Assembly: GCA_016779005.1 (NCBI GenBank)
Contig: JADHOL010000007.1
Coordinates: 1-64,000, forward strand
From: Alphaproteobacteria bacterium
GTDB taxonomy: Bacteria; Pseudomonadota; Alphaproteobacteria; Puniceispirillales; Puniceispirillaceae
Length of the DNA: 64,000 nucleotides
Reading direction: 5' to 3'
The notes under the pieces were generated by a model. It was given only the letters and a program-made list of their open reading frames with translations, was not told the DNA's origin and did not search any database. Every line of letters begins with the position of its first letter. The stretch's first letter is position 1. The position numbers and the translations under genes were made by a program. This document shows, piece by piece, positions 18,934 to 28,689 of this stretch.

Positions 18934-20253
18934 TCAACTTAATTTTAGCTTGGAAATAGGTTTAATTGATTCCCGTGATTCGTCAGTCCAATCAATCATT
19001 CCAACATCGTGGCATTTCGGACAAATCGGCTCATATTGCGCCGTTAAAGTCGAGCATGTAGAACACCGCCAGGCTTTTCCGCGCGGCGCGCGTGCAGCAT
19101 CCTGCAAAGCGGTTTTTGCGCCAACAGGGTCAATCTGCTTTTCTGCTAGTTCTGCCGCTAGTAAATAATCTTCATTTGTCATTTGATCCTGCGGTATTTC
19201 TGATAATAGACTGGTTGCAGGAGGCAGAATATCCGCGTCAAGTGAGGCTGCAATTACCAATCTGTTTGCATCTATCTTTTGCTCACTCTGACGGGCTAAT
19301 TTTGTAAGACGGGCAATGAATTTTCCAATATTATCGCTAAATGCATCTCGCAATAAGTCGATATAATCGTGATGCGGTTTTAAGATAAATCCCCGCTCGA
19401 TTATTTTAATCATCTGCTTTGTTGATTCGCTCTTTTGATATAATCTGGCAAGGGCAACCCGCACGGCAATGTGGGACTGATCTAACTTTAGGGCACGCTC
19501 CAGCCAATTGGTCTTATCTCGAACTTCAGAAACTTCCCGTGCAAGGAGATAGCATAGTCCGATTTCTCGTCTTTGAAACAGATGTTTTTGTTCTGGTAAA
19601 TTCGCCAGATGAGGTATTAACCGCCCTAATATATTCACAGCATTATGCCAATTTTTTTCCTCAACTTCTCGCCAGAAAATATGGGTTAATGCAACCACTG
19701 AATCAGGTTGTATCTGCAATGCCTTTTGAGCAGCTGCTCGGCTTTTCTGGGAATCATTATTCTGAAATTGCAAGTTCATTATTCCGATAAGACCATAATA
19801 AGCAGTGTCTTTATGCTTTGATAGCTGTGCGAAATATCGTCTTGCAGCGTTTTTATCTCCTGCTAGATGAGCTGCTTGTGCTGCCAGCAAATCAGGAAGA
19901 AGTCCCCTGCCAAGTAGTTTTTCTGCTTTCCTTGCTTGTTTTTGTGCAGAGCGACTATCACCTGCGGCCAAGGCAACAAGGCCAAGTCCAAGCGCACGCT
20001 CGCCATTGGTGCGGCGCCTATATTGCCAGCCATGCGCCATCATTTTGGGCCAATTTCGAATAAGACGCCATAGCCTGTCAAACAGCATTACTAAAACGGC
20101 AAAAGCAATCACAAAACCAACAAGTAGGCTCGTTGAAATCTGAATTTCATAGCCAAGCCATTGAATTTGGCTTTCACCTGTTTGCTGATTAAACCAGCTA
20201 ACAACCAGCGCAACCAGACCGCCTATTAGAATTAAGCGTATGATTTGTATCAT
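18934..20253 (-). CDS. hemY: HemY-type TPR membrane protein with C-terminal zinc ribbon
   Basis: Inner-membrane protein of 439 residues, the alphaproteobacterial HemY (not protoporphyrinogen oxidase). Two N-terminal membrane helices (about 3-19 and 42-60) form the HemY-N domain. TPR-like helical repeats follow from about residue 85 to 385. A small zinc ribbon closes the protein: CSTC at about residue 401 and CPKC near 416, spaced C-x2-C-x11-C-x2-C. The start overlaps the mitofilin-like gene by four bases. It always travels with hemC-hemD in this group; its biochemical role in heme synthesis is unproven. Confidence 0.88.
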   Translation of the reverse strand: MIQIIRLILIGGLVALVVSWFNQQTGESQIQWLGYEIQISTSLLVGFVIAFAVLVMLFDRLWRLIRNWPKMMAHGWQYRRRTNGERALGLGLVALAAGDSRSAQKQARKAEKLLGRGLLPDLLAAQAAHLAGDKNAARRYFAQLSKHKDTAYYGLIGIMNLQFQNNDSQKSRAAAQKALQIQPDSVVALTHIFWREVEEKNWHNAVNILGRLIPHLANLPEQKHLFQRREIGLCYLLAREVSEVRDKTNWLERALKLDQSHIAVRVALARLYQKSESTKQMIKIIERGFILKPHHDYIDLLRDAFSDNIGKFIARLTKLARQSEQKIDANRLVIAASLDADILPPATSLLSEIPQDQMTNEDYLLAAELAEKQIDPVGAKTALQDAARAPRGKAWRCSTCSTLTAQYEPICPKCHDVGMIDWTDESRESIKPISKLKLS

Positions 20254-21422
20254 GGCTTTTCTCTTTTGGGTAATGAGCTGTGGTTTTGATAAATTTCAGT
20301 TATTATTTTATCTACCTGTTGCCGGGATTTAATTTGGGATAGATGCCGATTAAGTTTCGATAGCTGCTGTGAGCTTATATTGGAGGTATCATTATCTAAA
20401 AAATCTTTCAGATACATAATTGCCTCTGATAATGTTTCTGGGATTTTATTTGCACGCAGTAGCAACTGATTAGCATCGCTCAGAAGTAGTTTTTGGGAAG
20501 CTTCATCCCTGATACCGCGCCTATCCTCACTATCAGACTGTACGGCATTATCATTCGACAATTTTCTAAGATTAAACAGGCCTGCCAAATAGTCCGCCCA
20601 AGACAGCTCAGATAATTCACTGGTATCTTCTATTTTATCTGTCTTTATCTTTGGCTTATCTGTGGGTTTGAGTATTTTATCATACGTTGCCGAACCCCAT
20701 GTAACTTCAGAAATTTGACGGTTTAATTCAGTTAACAGACGTGCATGGCTAGATAAATTTCCGCTGAGCGCCTGCTCAATAGAGCGCACAACTTCATCTG
20801 ACTTATCCTCAACCAAGTTAGATTTTAGCATCTCAATCAATGGTCGATAGATTGCAAGGCTTTTGCCTGTTTGACTATCAAGCCATAAACTATCTAAAAA
20901 TTGTGTTATCTGGTGCGAGCCAAAATTTATATTCTCGAGCGGCTTGCTACCCTCTATTTGGGTGCGCGATATCTCATTACCTAAACCCTCAAGCCGAGCT
21001 TCTAGATCATTAAGCTGGGCTAGCAGTGTATCTGGGCTTACATCCTGCGCTTCTGCTTCAACATATTCTTCTAAACTGCCTATATTTGTTTTCAAATTTT
21101 CAACTTGGTCTTGTAGCTCCGCTAGCTGCTGCTGAGTTTGTAATGTACGTTCCGTAACTTCATTTAGGGTTGTTGAGAGTTTCAGGCTATCTTGTGAAGG
21201 GGGCATCACATTATTCAGCACCCAATAACCACCTGCTATGGCAGCCAGTGCAAACATAAAAAATCCTATTAGATTTCTCAGTGAAAATAATGTCCTAGCC
21301 GAAGAAGAGCCTGACTGATGAGTGTGATTGCTCTTATTGCCAGACGCTTTTTTTCGGCCAGAGCGCGGGATTGCCTCACCTTCAATCACCGTCTCGGATG
21401 CGTCTTTATCTGGATCCTGCAT
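20250..21422 (-). CDS. Mitofilin (Mic60)-like inner membrane protein, COG4223 type
   Basis: A 390-residue protein with a basic, disordered N-terminus (about residues 1-48), one membrane helix (about 50-70), then a long coiled coil (about 80-160, rich in L/E/Q heptads such as TQQQLAELQDQVENLKTNIGSL), and a helical C-terminal region. This is the architecture of alphaproteobacterial Mic60 homologues, which shape inner-membrane folds and sit in the hem cluster between hemD and hemY. The opening resembles HemX-annotated proteins, but no methyltransferase domain is present. Thirteen bases separate it from hemD. Confidence 0.78.
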   Translation of the reverse strand: MQDPDKDASETVIEGEAIPRSGRKKASGNKSNHTHQSGSSSARTLFSLRNLIGFFMFALAAIAGGYWVLNNVMPPSQDSLKLSTTLNEVTERTLQTQQQLAELQDQVENLKTNIGSLEEYVEAEAQDVSPDTLLAQLNDLEARLEGLGNEISRTQIEGSKPLENINFGSHQITQFLDSLWLDSQTGKSLAIYRPLIEMLKSNLVEDKSDEVVRSIEQALSGNLSSHARLLTELNRQISEVTWGSATYDKILKPTDKPKIKTDKIEDTSELSELSWADYLAGLFNLRKLSNDNAVQSDSEDRRGIRDEASQKLLLSDANQLLLRANKIPETLSEAIMYLKDFLDNDTSNISSQQLSKLNRHLSQIKSRQQVDKIITEIYQNHSSLPKREKP

Positions 21423-21435
21423 ACAGATTATCTGC

Positions 21436-22158
21436 CTATTCGAGTTCTCTTATCGTAGAGTACCAGTCTTTTATTACTTTAAACAAGTGCTCAAAATTAG
21501 CTTCTTCAGATTTTGTAATGCCAGAGAAAAAAGACACCTCTTCTGGCACAAATGGTATTTGATCAAATGTAAAGAGCTGCCATTTTTTGTGATATTCCCA
21601 AATATCGGCTGCAATCATTAATGCTCTAAAACACTGAAAATTTCGTTTTGATATAATAATAATTCCCGTGATCTTATTTGATTTAACCAGCTCTATAAAC
21701 CCGTCAGGAAGATGGTCTGAAGGTCTCATATGGTAACTAATGGCTCTATCTATATTGAACTTTTTAGGGGTTAAATAAGCCTCAATATCAAATGCAATAT
21801 CAGCTCCTGAAACCCATAATAATGGCCCTTTTGCCCTGTCTGTCTTATGGGCTATATTCTTAGCCAAAGTCTGGGCGTTACCTGATGATGTAATGACATT
21901 CGTATATCCTGCATTTTTTGCTGCTTGTGCTGTGGTGCTTCCAACACACCAAGCTGGCAGATCATAAAATGAGTTTTGATGTAGAATTGCGTGTTTGCTT
22001 GTAAAAATCAGGGCCTGATAATTTTTCTCAAATATCGCGCTATCTAGCGCAAGTGGCTCGTAAGCTAAAACCGCAAGTGGCATAGCAGATATTCCAGAAG
22101 CCGAAAGAAGATTAGCATTGCTAGTAGCAGCTTCAATATCGCGAATAACAATAATCAT
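21436..22158 (-). CDS. hemD: Uroporphyrinogen-III synthase
   Basis: Closes and inverts ring D of hydroxymethylbilane to give uroporphyrinogen III. The 240-residue size and two-domain pattern fit: an N-terminal half with the LAYEPLAL and ALIFTSKHAI stretches (about residues 29-55), then a CVGSTTAQAAKNAGYTNV segment (about 71-88) typical of HemD. HemD sequences are very divergent, so the call rests largely on the position between hemC and the mitofilin-like gene, which is the conserved order. ATG at 22158. Confidence 0.88.
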   Translation of the reverse strand: MIIVIRDIEAATSNANLLSASGISAMPLAVLAYEPLALDSAIFEKNYQALIFTSKHAILHQNSFYDLPAWCVGSTTAQAAKNAGYTNVITSSGNAQTLAKNIAHKTDRAKGPLLWVSGADIAFDIEAYLTPKKFNIDRAISYHMRPSDHLPDGFIELVKSNKITGIIIISKRNFQCFRALMIAADIWEYHKKWQLFTFDQIPFVPEEVSFFSGITKSEEANFEHLFKVIKDWYSTIRELE

Positions 22159-22195
22159 CTTTTTGCTTATTTCATTCCTCTAAAAAGAACTTAAA

Positions 22196-23128
22196 CTAGC
22201 TCGAAAGAAACGACTTTCCACCACATTTTTCCAGAAGATCTTGGGCGATTTTTTGACCTAATTCCAGCGCTTTTTCAGGCTTACTCGAAGAAGAAGCACT
22301 ATAGCTTTCCGCTCCATCAGGAGAGTATATATGGGCCTGAAGATGCAACCTGCCAGATGAGCTTATATAGGCATAAGCAGAAATCGGCGTGCGACAAGAC
22401 CCATCCAGATCTGCTAGAGTTGCGCGCTCTGCTGTTACACAAGAACGTGTATTATTGCAATTCAAGCGCGAAAAGGTCTGCTTAATAAACTCATAATCTG
22501 GATGACGTTCATAAATCTGAACTGCGAGTGTTCCTTGCGAGGCAGCCGGTGGCATTTTATCAATATCAATTGGGGAATATGCACTATTCAAATTCAGCCG
22601 TTTTAGGCCAGCGACAGCCAAAATAATGGCATCATATTCATTATTTTCAAGGCAAGCTATTCTTCGGTTTATATTTCCTCTTAATAGCTGAACATCTAAA
22701 TCAGGGCGATATTTTAATAATTGTGCTTTGCGTCTTACAGAAGCTGTACCCACTTTTGCATTTATCGCAAGCTCATCAAGACTTGCAGCCCCTAATATTG
22801 CATCTCTTGGATCTTCTCTTGGTAAAATTGAGGCAATTTGTGTATCTGGTGCAAACTGAGTTTCCATATCTTTTAAGGAATGTACAGCGCAATCAGCACT
22901 ACCAGATAACAGTGCTTGCTCAAGTGTTTTAATAAACACCCCTTTACCGCCAATTTCGACTAACGGTTTTACAAGATTTTCATCCCCAGGCGTTGACATA
23001 CCAACAAGGCGTGCTTGCACTGGCGCAATTAAATCACATACTAGTTGAGCTTGAGCCATTGCTAGGTTTGATTTTCGTGTGGCGATCGTTAACAAACGGG
23101 ACGTTTCAGGATTTTTCTTGTCTTGCAT
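22196..23128 (-). CDS. hemC: Porphobilinogen deaminase (hydroxymethylbilane synthase)
   Basis: Polymerises four porphobilinogens into hydroxymethylbilane. The 310-residue length is normal. Signatures: IATRKSNLAMAQA (residues 15-27), GKGVFIKTLEQALL (about 61-74), the catalytic aspartate in AVHSLKDMET (D87), GTASVRRKAQL (about 127-137), and the dipyrromethane-cofactor cysteine C245 in LDGSCRTPI. It heads the minus-strand order hemC-hemD-mic60-hemY and faces tsaD across a 43-base gap that must hold both promoters. Confidence 0.97.
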   Translation of the reverse strand: MQDKKNPETSRLLTIATRKSNLAMAQAQLVCDLIAPVQARLVGMSTPGDENLVKPLVEIGGKGVFIKTLEQALLSGSADCAVHSLKDMETQFAPDTQIASILPREDPRDAILGAASLDELAINAKVGTASVRRKAQLLKYRPDLDVQLLRGNINRRIACLENNEYDAIILAVAGLKRLNLNSAYSPIDIDKMPPAASQGTLAVQIYERHPDYEFIKQTFSRLNCNNTRSCVTAERATLADLDGSCRTPISAYAYISSSGRLHLQAHIYSPDGAESYSASSSSKPEKALELGQKIAQDLLEKCGGKSFLSS

Positions 23129-23171
23129 ATACTCTGTCTAATAGTATGACGGAAGTTTTCAAAGGAAAAAA

Positions 23172-24236
23172 ATGACAAAACAGTCAATCATATTAGGAAT
23201 AGAAAGCAGTTGTGATGAGACTGCTTGCGCAATTATTAGGCAGGATGGTGAAATCCTTGCTAATATTATCTCCTCGCAAGCATCTATTCATGCCTCTCAC
23301 GGCGGTGTTGTGCCAGAAGTTGCGGCAAGAGAACATTTATCTGCGATGAGGCCCGCAATTGAGCAAGCCCTTAAACAATCAGGACTATCCTTTGATAAAA
23401 TCGATGGTATTGCTGCAACAGGTGGGCCTGGATTAATAGGCGGCGTTTTAGTTGGTACCGTAACAGCCAAAGCAATCGCCAGCGCAAGTAATCTGCCCTA
23501 TTACGCTGTCAACCATCTCGAAGGTCACGCATTGACACCAAGATTCACACATAATCTGGATTTTCCGTACCTATTATTGCTAGTCTCTGGCGGTCACACC
23601 CAGCTGTTAAATATCAAGGGGCTTGGTAAGTATGAGCGATATGGCACTACATTGGACGATGCCGCTGGTGAAGCATTTGATAAAGCCGCAAAAATCTTAG
23701 GACTTGGCTACCCAGGCGGGCCAGCTATACAAGAAGCCGCCAAGTCGGGAAATCCAACGGCTATAAAATTGCCTATTCCAAGGCAACGATATCATGATTG
23801 TCATTTCTCTTTTTCTGGCCTTAAAACAGCACTTGCCAATGCAGCATCAACTCATCCAGAACCACTTCCGATTTCTGACTTTGCTGCAAGTATGCAATCG
23901 GCTATATCTGCTTGTCTTGTTAATCGCTCAGCAATTGCAATGGAGGCGTTTATCTCTTCTTATAAACATAAGGAACAACCCTCCTTTGTAGTGGCTGGCG
24001 GTGTAGCTGCAAACACACAAATTCGGGAGGATTTACAAAACCTTGCCAGCTCCTTGAACTTCACTATGATTTTGCCACCGTTAGAATTTTGCACTGATAA
24101 TGCTGCTATGATTGCTTGGGTTGGCATGGAATACCATCAAATTGGTATGAATACCGAACTTGATTTCGTACCAAGACCGCGATGGCCACTTGATAATAAT
24201 GCAACACCGCCACCAGGGCGAGGTGTAAGACAATGA
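23172..24236 (+). CDS. tsaD: tRNA N6-threonylcarbamoyladenosine synthase catalytic subunit
   Basis: Transfers the threonylcarbamoyl group to A37 of ANN-decoding tRNAs. The 354-residue protein has the ASKHA-fold opening GIESSCDETACAII (residues 9-22), the VPEVAAREH motif (47-55), the metal histidines H115 and H119 in NHLEGHA, the LLLVSGGHTQL motif, and the C-terminal metal aspartate in FCTDNAAMIAW. AAGGA five to six bases before the ATG supports the start. The last four bases overlap gpsA (ATGA), so the two are translationally coupled. Confidence 0.97.
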   Translation: MTKQSIILGIESSCDETACAIIRQDGEILANIISSQASIHASHGGVVPEVAAREHLSAMRPAIEQALKQSGLSFDKIDGIAATGGPGLIGGVLVGTVTAKAIASASNLPYYAVNHLEGHALTPRFTHNLDFPYLLLLVSGGHTQLLNIKGLGKYERYGTTLDDAAGEAFDKAAKILGLGYPGGPAIQEAAKSGNPTAIKLPIPRQRYHDCHFSFSGLKTALANAASTHPEPLPISDFAASMQSAISACLVNRSAIAMEAFISSYKHKEQPSFVVAGGVAANTQIREDLQNLASSLNFTMILPPLEFCTDNAAMIAWVGMEYHQIGMNTELDFVPRPRWPLDNNATPPPGRGVRQ

Positions 24237-25228
24237 CAGCTAGCAACTCAAAAACCGGAGAAATAGTCGTCATTGGAGGCGGAAGCTGGGGAGGCGCGCT
24301 TGCAGACCAGCTGCAAAAAGCAAAAAATAGCATTACGGTGCTTACCCGGCGCCAAGAAACAGCAGATGCCCTTAATCAAGCACAGCTATTGGCATTGCCT
24401 CAGCTTAGACTTAACCAGCCCATATCATCGACATTACAGCCAGAATGTCTGAGGTCAGCTGAACTGATAGTGATAGCTGTCCCCGTGTCAGCAACCGCGC
24501 AGGCAATTCAATTAGTGCGCTCTTATGCATCCAAAAAGGCAATTATACTATTTACGGGTAAAGGGCTGCTTCCTCACCCTCAAAAGGGCGGCGTGTTCCT
24601 GCCAGAATGGGTAAATGAAAGCTTAGGCGAATTTAACCCCTATGGGCTCTTAAGTGGGCCATCATTTGCGGATGAGGTAATCTTAGATAAGCCTGCCGCT
24701 GTTATGATTGCTTCTAATTCTCTTTCGCTATCTTGTATGATTGCTGATTATTTCTCAATGAGTTGTTTGAGGTGCTATGTTGGGGATGACGTTATGGGGG
24801 TTGCTGTTGGAGGTGCTGTTAAAAATATTATTGCCATCGCAGCTGGTATTGCTACTGGATTAGAGCTTGGGGATAATGCGCGTGCTGCATTGGTAACACG
24901 AGGTCTTGCCGAAATTTCGCGACTAGCTGTAAAAATAGGTGGTAGGGGCAAAACGCTAAATGGTTTGGCAGGAATGGGGGATTTAATGCTATCCTGTTCT
25001 GGCCCTCATTCTCGCAATATGGCTTATGGAATGGCCCTTGCAAAAAAACAGCATCCTGAACAGAAATTAGCAGAAGGAAGCAAAGCAGCTGCCCTTCTTA
25101 ACGCAAGAGCAGAATATGAAGATATCGAATTACCAATTGCGCAATCTGTTTATCGTATTTTGCAACATCCTGAGACCATAGAGAGCGAAATTAGGACGCT
25201 TTTATCAAGAACCGTAACGACTGAATAG
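24233..25228 (+). CDS. gpsA: Glycerol-3-phosphate dehydrogenase [NAD(P)+]
   Basis: Reduces dihydroxyacetone phosphate to sn-glycerol-3-phosphate for phospholipid synthesis. The 331-residue protein has the nucleotide motif GGGSWGGALA (residues 15-24), the LLSGPSFADEV substrate motif near residue 142, and the catalytic lysine in VGGAVKNIIAIAAG near residue 187, followed by DNARAALVTRGLAEI. The first glycine triplet is GGGSWG where GAGAWG is usual, a conservative change. It is coupled to tsaD by a four-base overlap, the common alphaproteobacterial arrangement. Confidence 0.96.
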   Translation: MTASNSKTGEIVVIGGGSWGGALADQLQKAKNSITVLTRRQETADALNQAQLLALPQLRLNQPISSTLQPECLRSAELIVIAVPVSATAQAIQLVRSYASKKAIILFTGKGLLPHPQKGGVFLPEWVNESLGEFNPYGLLSGPSFADEVILDKPAAVMIASNSLSLSCMIADYFSMSCLRCYVGDDVMGVAVGGAVKNIIAIAAGIATGLELGDNARAALVTRGLAEISRLAVKIGGRGKTLNGLAGMGDLMLSCSGPHSRNMAYGMALAKKQHPEQKLAEGSKAAALLNARAEYEDIELPIAQSVYRILQHPETIESEIRTLLSRTVTTE

Positions 25229-25284
25229 CATGGCGGGAATATCGTCGCTTGTTTAAAATAACAAAACACTAAAAAGAGGCTTAC

Positions 25285-25704
25285 ATGGCATATTGGCTAT
25301 TTAAATCAGAACCAAATACATGGTCATTTGATGATCAGCTGGCTAAGGGAGATGAAGGCGAAGGCTGGGATGGCGTTCGCAATTATCAAGCTGGCAATAA
25401 TATGAAAGCCATGGAGATAGGAGATCTTGGATTTTTCTATCACTCTGTAATTGAAAAACGCATTGTCGGGATCGTACGTGTTACCAAGAAATGGCACCTT
25501 GATCCAACCGACGCAACAGGGCGCTTTGGAATGGTTACCGTAGTTGCGGTAAAAGAGGTTGTAAAACCTGTTACACTTGCAGAAATTAAAAATGAGCCGT
25601 TGCTGGAAAATTTTGCACTCGTGCGTCAATCGCGTCTATCGGTAGTACCTGTATCACCAGATGAATGGAGTATGTTACTAAATATGAGCAACACTACTAT
25701 GTAA
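25285..25704 (+). CDS. EVE domain protein
   Basis: A 139-residue protein that is essentially one EVE domain, a PUA-like fold thought to bind modified nucleotides. It shows the opening YWLFKSEPNTWSFDDQ, the central WDGVRNYQAGNNMKAMEIGDLGF-type segment (about residues 30-50), and LVRQSRLSVVPVSPDEW near the C-terminus. AGAGG before the ATG supports the start. It follows tsaD-gpsA by 56 bases, as in many alphaproteobacteria; the physiological role is unknown. Confidence 0.9.
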   Translation: MAYWLFKSEPNTWSFDDQLAKGDEGEGWDGVRNYQAGNNMKAMEIGDLGFFYHSVIEKRIVGIVRVTKKWHLDPTDATGRFGMVTVVAVKEVVKPVTLAEIKNEPLLENFALVRQSRLSVVPVSPDEWSMLLNMSNTTM

Positions 25705-25726
25705 TGCTTACTATAATATTCAGGCT

Positions 25727-26101
25727 TTAAGATTGGGCATCCTTACTAGAATTACGATGAATAAAATACAAATTACGCGCATATATAAATAACCCCAGAC
25801 CTTGACCGCATATGATAACAGGGTCTTTGCGCCATAGCGCATATAATAAAAGCACTAATCCGCCCCCTATTGAGAAATACCAAAATGCAAGTGGAATGAC
25901 CGATTTCTTTTCGCCTTCAGATTTAATCCATTGGATAATAAACCTCATAGCGAATAAAAACTGTCCGCCAAAACCAACAATGACCATCAAAGTTGCTGGA
26001 TTTTGTGCAATTGATGCAGGCAGGAATGGAATAGCGGTGTGCAGAAAGCTACCCGTTGCTAGTGCGGACGTACCTATTATATTTGAGATGATATCAAGCA
26101 T
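25727..26101 (-). CDS. Lipid-A-disaccharide synthase N-terminal-like (LAB_N) membrane protein
   Basis: Small membrane protein of 124 residues with about three helices. The FGGQFLFAMRFIIQWIKSE stretch (about residues 49-67), SVIPLAFWYFSIGGGLVLLLYA and the C-terminal GLGLFIYARNLYFI are the signature of the LAB_N domain. This domain occurs alone in operons with GT2 and ArnT-like genes and probably helps move or modify lipid-linked sugars. It starts 11 bases after the glycosyltransferase stop, so it is the third gene of a three-gene operon. It has no catalytic part of LpxB. Confidence 0.88.
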   Translation of the reverse strand: MLDIISNIIGTSALATGSFLHTAIPFLPASIAQNPATLMVIVGFGGQFLFAMRFIIQWIKSEGEKKSVIPLAFWYFSIGGGLVLLLYALWRKDPVIICGQGLGLFIYARNLYFIHRNSSKDAQS

Positions 26102-26112
26102 TTAGTTTTTCA

Positions 26113-26913
26113 CTACTTCTCGGTTGCATTATTATGTAATGTTTTTGGGGAAATCTCTGTAATGTCTTCTGGATGGTTTGTGCGACTAAGAAGCCACATA
26201 ACGCCCATAATATCAGAAATTCCAACCAGTAATCTATCTAAAATTCCATATTTGGAACTGCCTTGCTCGCGAGCGCGGTGACCAACTGGCACTTCAATTA
26301 CCACCCCCCCTTCTCTTCGAACCAGAACCGACATAAACCGATGCATATGATTAAAAAAGGGAAGCCGCAAAAATACTTCCCTATCTACTATTTTAATCCC
26401 GCAGCCAGAGTCAGGGTGAGAATCTTTTAGCAACCAACCTCTTAGGTTCTTAGCTCTGCGAGAAGCAAATTTCTTCATTGCTGAATCTTTTCTTCCCTGT
26501 CGCACGCCCCCTGCCATGCCCCTATTAGGGCGCGCTGCCAATAACGCTTTTTCTAACGCGGGCAGGTCAGCTGGGATATTTTGGCCATCCCCATCTAAAA
26601 CAGCAATAAGCGGCGCTCTTGAGGCAAGCAGACCTGTGCGAATGGCAACGCTTTGTCCACTTCGCTTTTTATGACGTAAAACACGCAACTCTTTAATTTC
26701 AGACACGCATTTTTGTAACTCAGCCTCTGTTTCATCTGTACTGCCATCATCAATATAAATAATTTCAAAGGGTCTGCCTTGAAACGTATAGCAGATCTCG
26801 TCAATCAAGGGCCTGACATTTCCAGCCTCGTTCATAACTGGCACAAGCACTGAAATCTCTGGTTCTAACACAGCATGAGATGCATTCTCTGGATAGATGA
26901 TAAATTGTGCCAT
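26113..26913 (-). CDS. Family 2 glycosyltransferase (dolichol-phosphate mannosyltransferase-like)
   Basis: A 266-residue GT2 enzyme without C-terminal membrane helices. It contains EISVLVPVMNEAGNVRPL (residues 18-35), the IIYIDDGSTDETEAEL nucleotide-sugar site, and the metal-binding VLDGDGQN motif (D-x-D) near residue 110. Members attach a sugar from a nucleotide donor to undecaprenyl phosphate, which an ArnT-like enzyme then uses. The ArnT-like gene is directly upstream (33 bases) and LAB_N directly downstream, so the three likely make and transfer one lipid-linked sugar. The sugar is unknown. Confidence 0.88.
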   Translation of the reverse strand: MAQFIIYPENASHAVLEPEISVLVPVMNEAGNVRPLIDEICYTFQGRPFEIIYIDDGSTDETEAELQKCVSEIKELRVLRHKKRSGQSVAIRTGLLASRAPLIAVLDGDGQNIPADLPALEKALLAARPNRGMAGGVRQGRKDSAMKKFASRRAKNLRGWLLKDSHPDSGCGIKIVDREVFLRLPFFNHMHRFMSVLVRREGGVVIEVPVGHRAREQGSSKYGILDRLLVGISDIMGVMWLLSRTNHPEDITEISPKTLHNNATEK

Positions 26914-26946
26914 AAAACAAAATCTTAAGACGGTTTTTTAGAGGTC

Positions 26947-28689
26947 TTAGCCGTTCAAACTCTTATCGTCAAATTTAATCGAAGAAATGAAATATAATTC
27001 AACAAATTGTCCTTTAGAAATATTGAACCCGTCCACCTTAGATAGCTGATAGGTCGGTATATCTAGCGTTAAAGCTGCTGCCTGAAATTGTTCTAAATGG
27101 CGTGATTCAACGATGATTATTGCCTCTGGCGCCTCTGCCAAAAGTAAGGCGGCTTCATCTGCAGAAAGCAATAAAATTTCTTCTCCTAATGTAAATACAG
27201 CAGATGGTTCGTGATACCCTGCCAGTGCAATAATATTAGCATTTACCGGAAGTGCTTCTAGTTCCTGTTCGATTAAGGACGCAATATGAACAGATTTTAA
27301 GTTCCCAATAATGCCAGAAAACAGCACACAATTAAACGCAATTCCAAGAATACTAGCTACAAGCACAAGCTGGCCACGTTTTATAATCTGAGGTGAGTCA
27401 TCCCTAATCCATTTAAAGCCAAATACAAAAATACCAAAAATTAGTAATAATGCAAAAAGTACAAACGCAAATGCAAAGCCTCCATTTTCGGACCCTAATT
27501 TTGCGGCACCCCACAATCCAGCTGAAAGCAGCAAAACCCCGCACAAAGCAGATATCACAAATATTATCACTTCAGTGATACGGCGCCATTTCAATAACGA
27601 GACAGGCAGAAATACGGCTCTGCCAATAAGCATAATAAGCGCTGGTAGTATCGGTAATATATAATGCGGCAATTTAGTTGGAATTAATTCGATCACAAAC
27701 CAATAACCCACAAACCATACAAAACAGAACTTAGTTGCATCAGACCGCCAAAATTGAGCGTTTGTTCTACTAAAAGAGCCCAGAAAAATAGAAACTGGAA
27801 ACATCAATAACAGAATAGTTAACAGATAAGTGCCAGGGGGTGCACCATGAGATTCCTGCCCGCTAGCGAGTTTTGGCAAAAGGTCTTTTGTCACCGCTTG
27901 AGCAAGAAAACTGCCATCTGTAGCGATTGAAACAGCTAAAACCCAGGGAAGACAAATTACGCTAATAATAAGCAAGCCAGATACAAAACGAAGTTCTCTT
28001 ATCCAGCGCCATTCGCGCTCTATAATCACCAATCCAAGCAGTGTCGTAAGCGCCAGAAAAGGCGCGATAGGCCCTTTGACCAATATTGCAAATGCCATTG
28101 AGACCCAAAACCAAACCCGCCCAGATATATTTTTTGGAAGGTGTTTATTAAGCTGTTTATCAAGATGTCTATTTTTGTAAAATAACCATAACGAGAACTG
28201 TTGAGCCATGATTAGGCTTAATAATAGTGAATCTGTTTTAGCGATATGCGCTTCGGCAAGTATAATAAAACAACTAGCAAGTAAAGATGAAGAGACAAGT
28301 TGCTGTAAATGGCGTGAATCAGGCCATAAATTTCGCACAAACAAATAGCATAGAACCAGACTTACAATATAACCAAGTAAGCTTGGGAGCCGATAGGATG
28401 ATATGTCTTCTGAACCGAATAAGGCGGCTGATGCAGATTGCAGCCAATAAATGCCAATGGGTTTTTTTGCTCGTAATTCATCTTGAAACTTAATCGTTAT
28501 AATATCTGCTGTTTCGACCATTTGCTTACTTGCCTGTGCAAATCGTGCTTCGTCGCGATCAATGACGTTGATTGTAGCATGGCCAATTAGGATTAACAGA
28601 CTGGCAAATATCACAAGAACCCATAAACTCAACCGGCGGTGGCTAAACCATTGTGCATTAGCAAGCATTTCTGAACGGGAATTTAACAA
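26947..28689 (-). CDS. ArnT-like family glycosyltransferase (GT39/GT83)
   Basis: Polytopic membrane glycosyltransferase of about 580 residues. The catalytic first periplasmic loop carries DRDEARF (residues 44-50), which matches the acidic motif of ArnT/PMT enzymes, and KPIGIYWLQ follows near residue 75. About 11-12 membrane helices precede a small soluble C-terminal domain (about 485-580). Such enzymes move a sugar from undecaprenyl phosphate to lipid A or protein. The start is uncertain: a TTG at 28689 with AGAGAG upstream, or the ATG at 28668 (MLANAQWF). First gene of the operon with the GT2 and LAB_N genes. Confidence 0.87.
   Translation of the reverse strand: MLNSRSEMLANAQWFSHRRLSLWVLVIFASLLILIGHATINVIDRDEARFAQASKQMVETADIITIKFQDELRAKKPIGIYWLQSASAALFGSEDISSYRLPSLLGYIVSLVLCYLFVRNLWPDSRHLQQLVSSSLLASCFIILAEAHIAKTDSLLLSLIMAQQFSLWLFYKNRHLDKQLNKHLPKNISGRVWFWVSMAFAILVKGPIAPFLALTTLLGLVIIEREWRWIRELRFVSGLLIISVICLPWVLAVSIATDGSFLAQAVTKDLLPKLASGQESHGAPPGTYLLTILLLMFPVSIFLGSFSRTNAQFWRSDATKFCFVWFVGYWFVIELIPTKLPHYILPILPALIMLIGRAVFLPVSLLKWRRITEVIIFVISALCGVLLLSAGLWGAAKLGSENGGFAFAFVLFALLLIFGIFVFGFKWIRDDSPQIIKRGQLVLVASILGIAFNCVLFSGIIGNLKSVHIASLIEQELEALPVNANIIALAGYHEPSAVFTLGEEILLLSADEAALLLAEAPEAIIIVESRHLEQFQAAALTLDIPTYQLSKVDGFNISKGQFVELYFISSIKFDDKSLNG

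Noticed and set aside
26947-28689. Polymyxin-resistance arn operon
   Set aside because: The other arn genes (arnA, arnB, arnC, arnD) are absent; only ArnT-like, GT2 and LAB_N genes are present, so a general lipid-linked sugar transfer is the safer reading.
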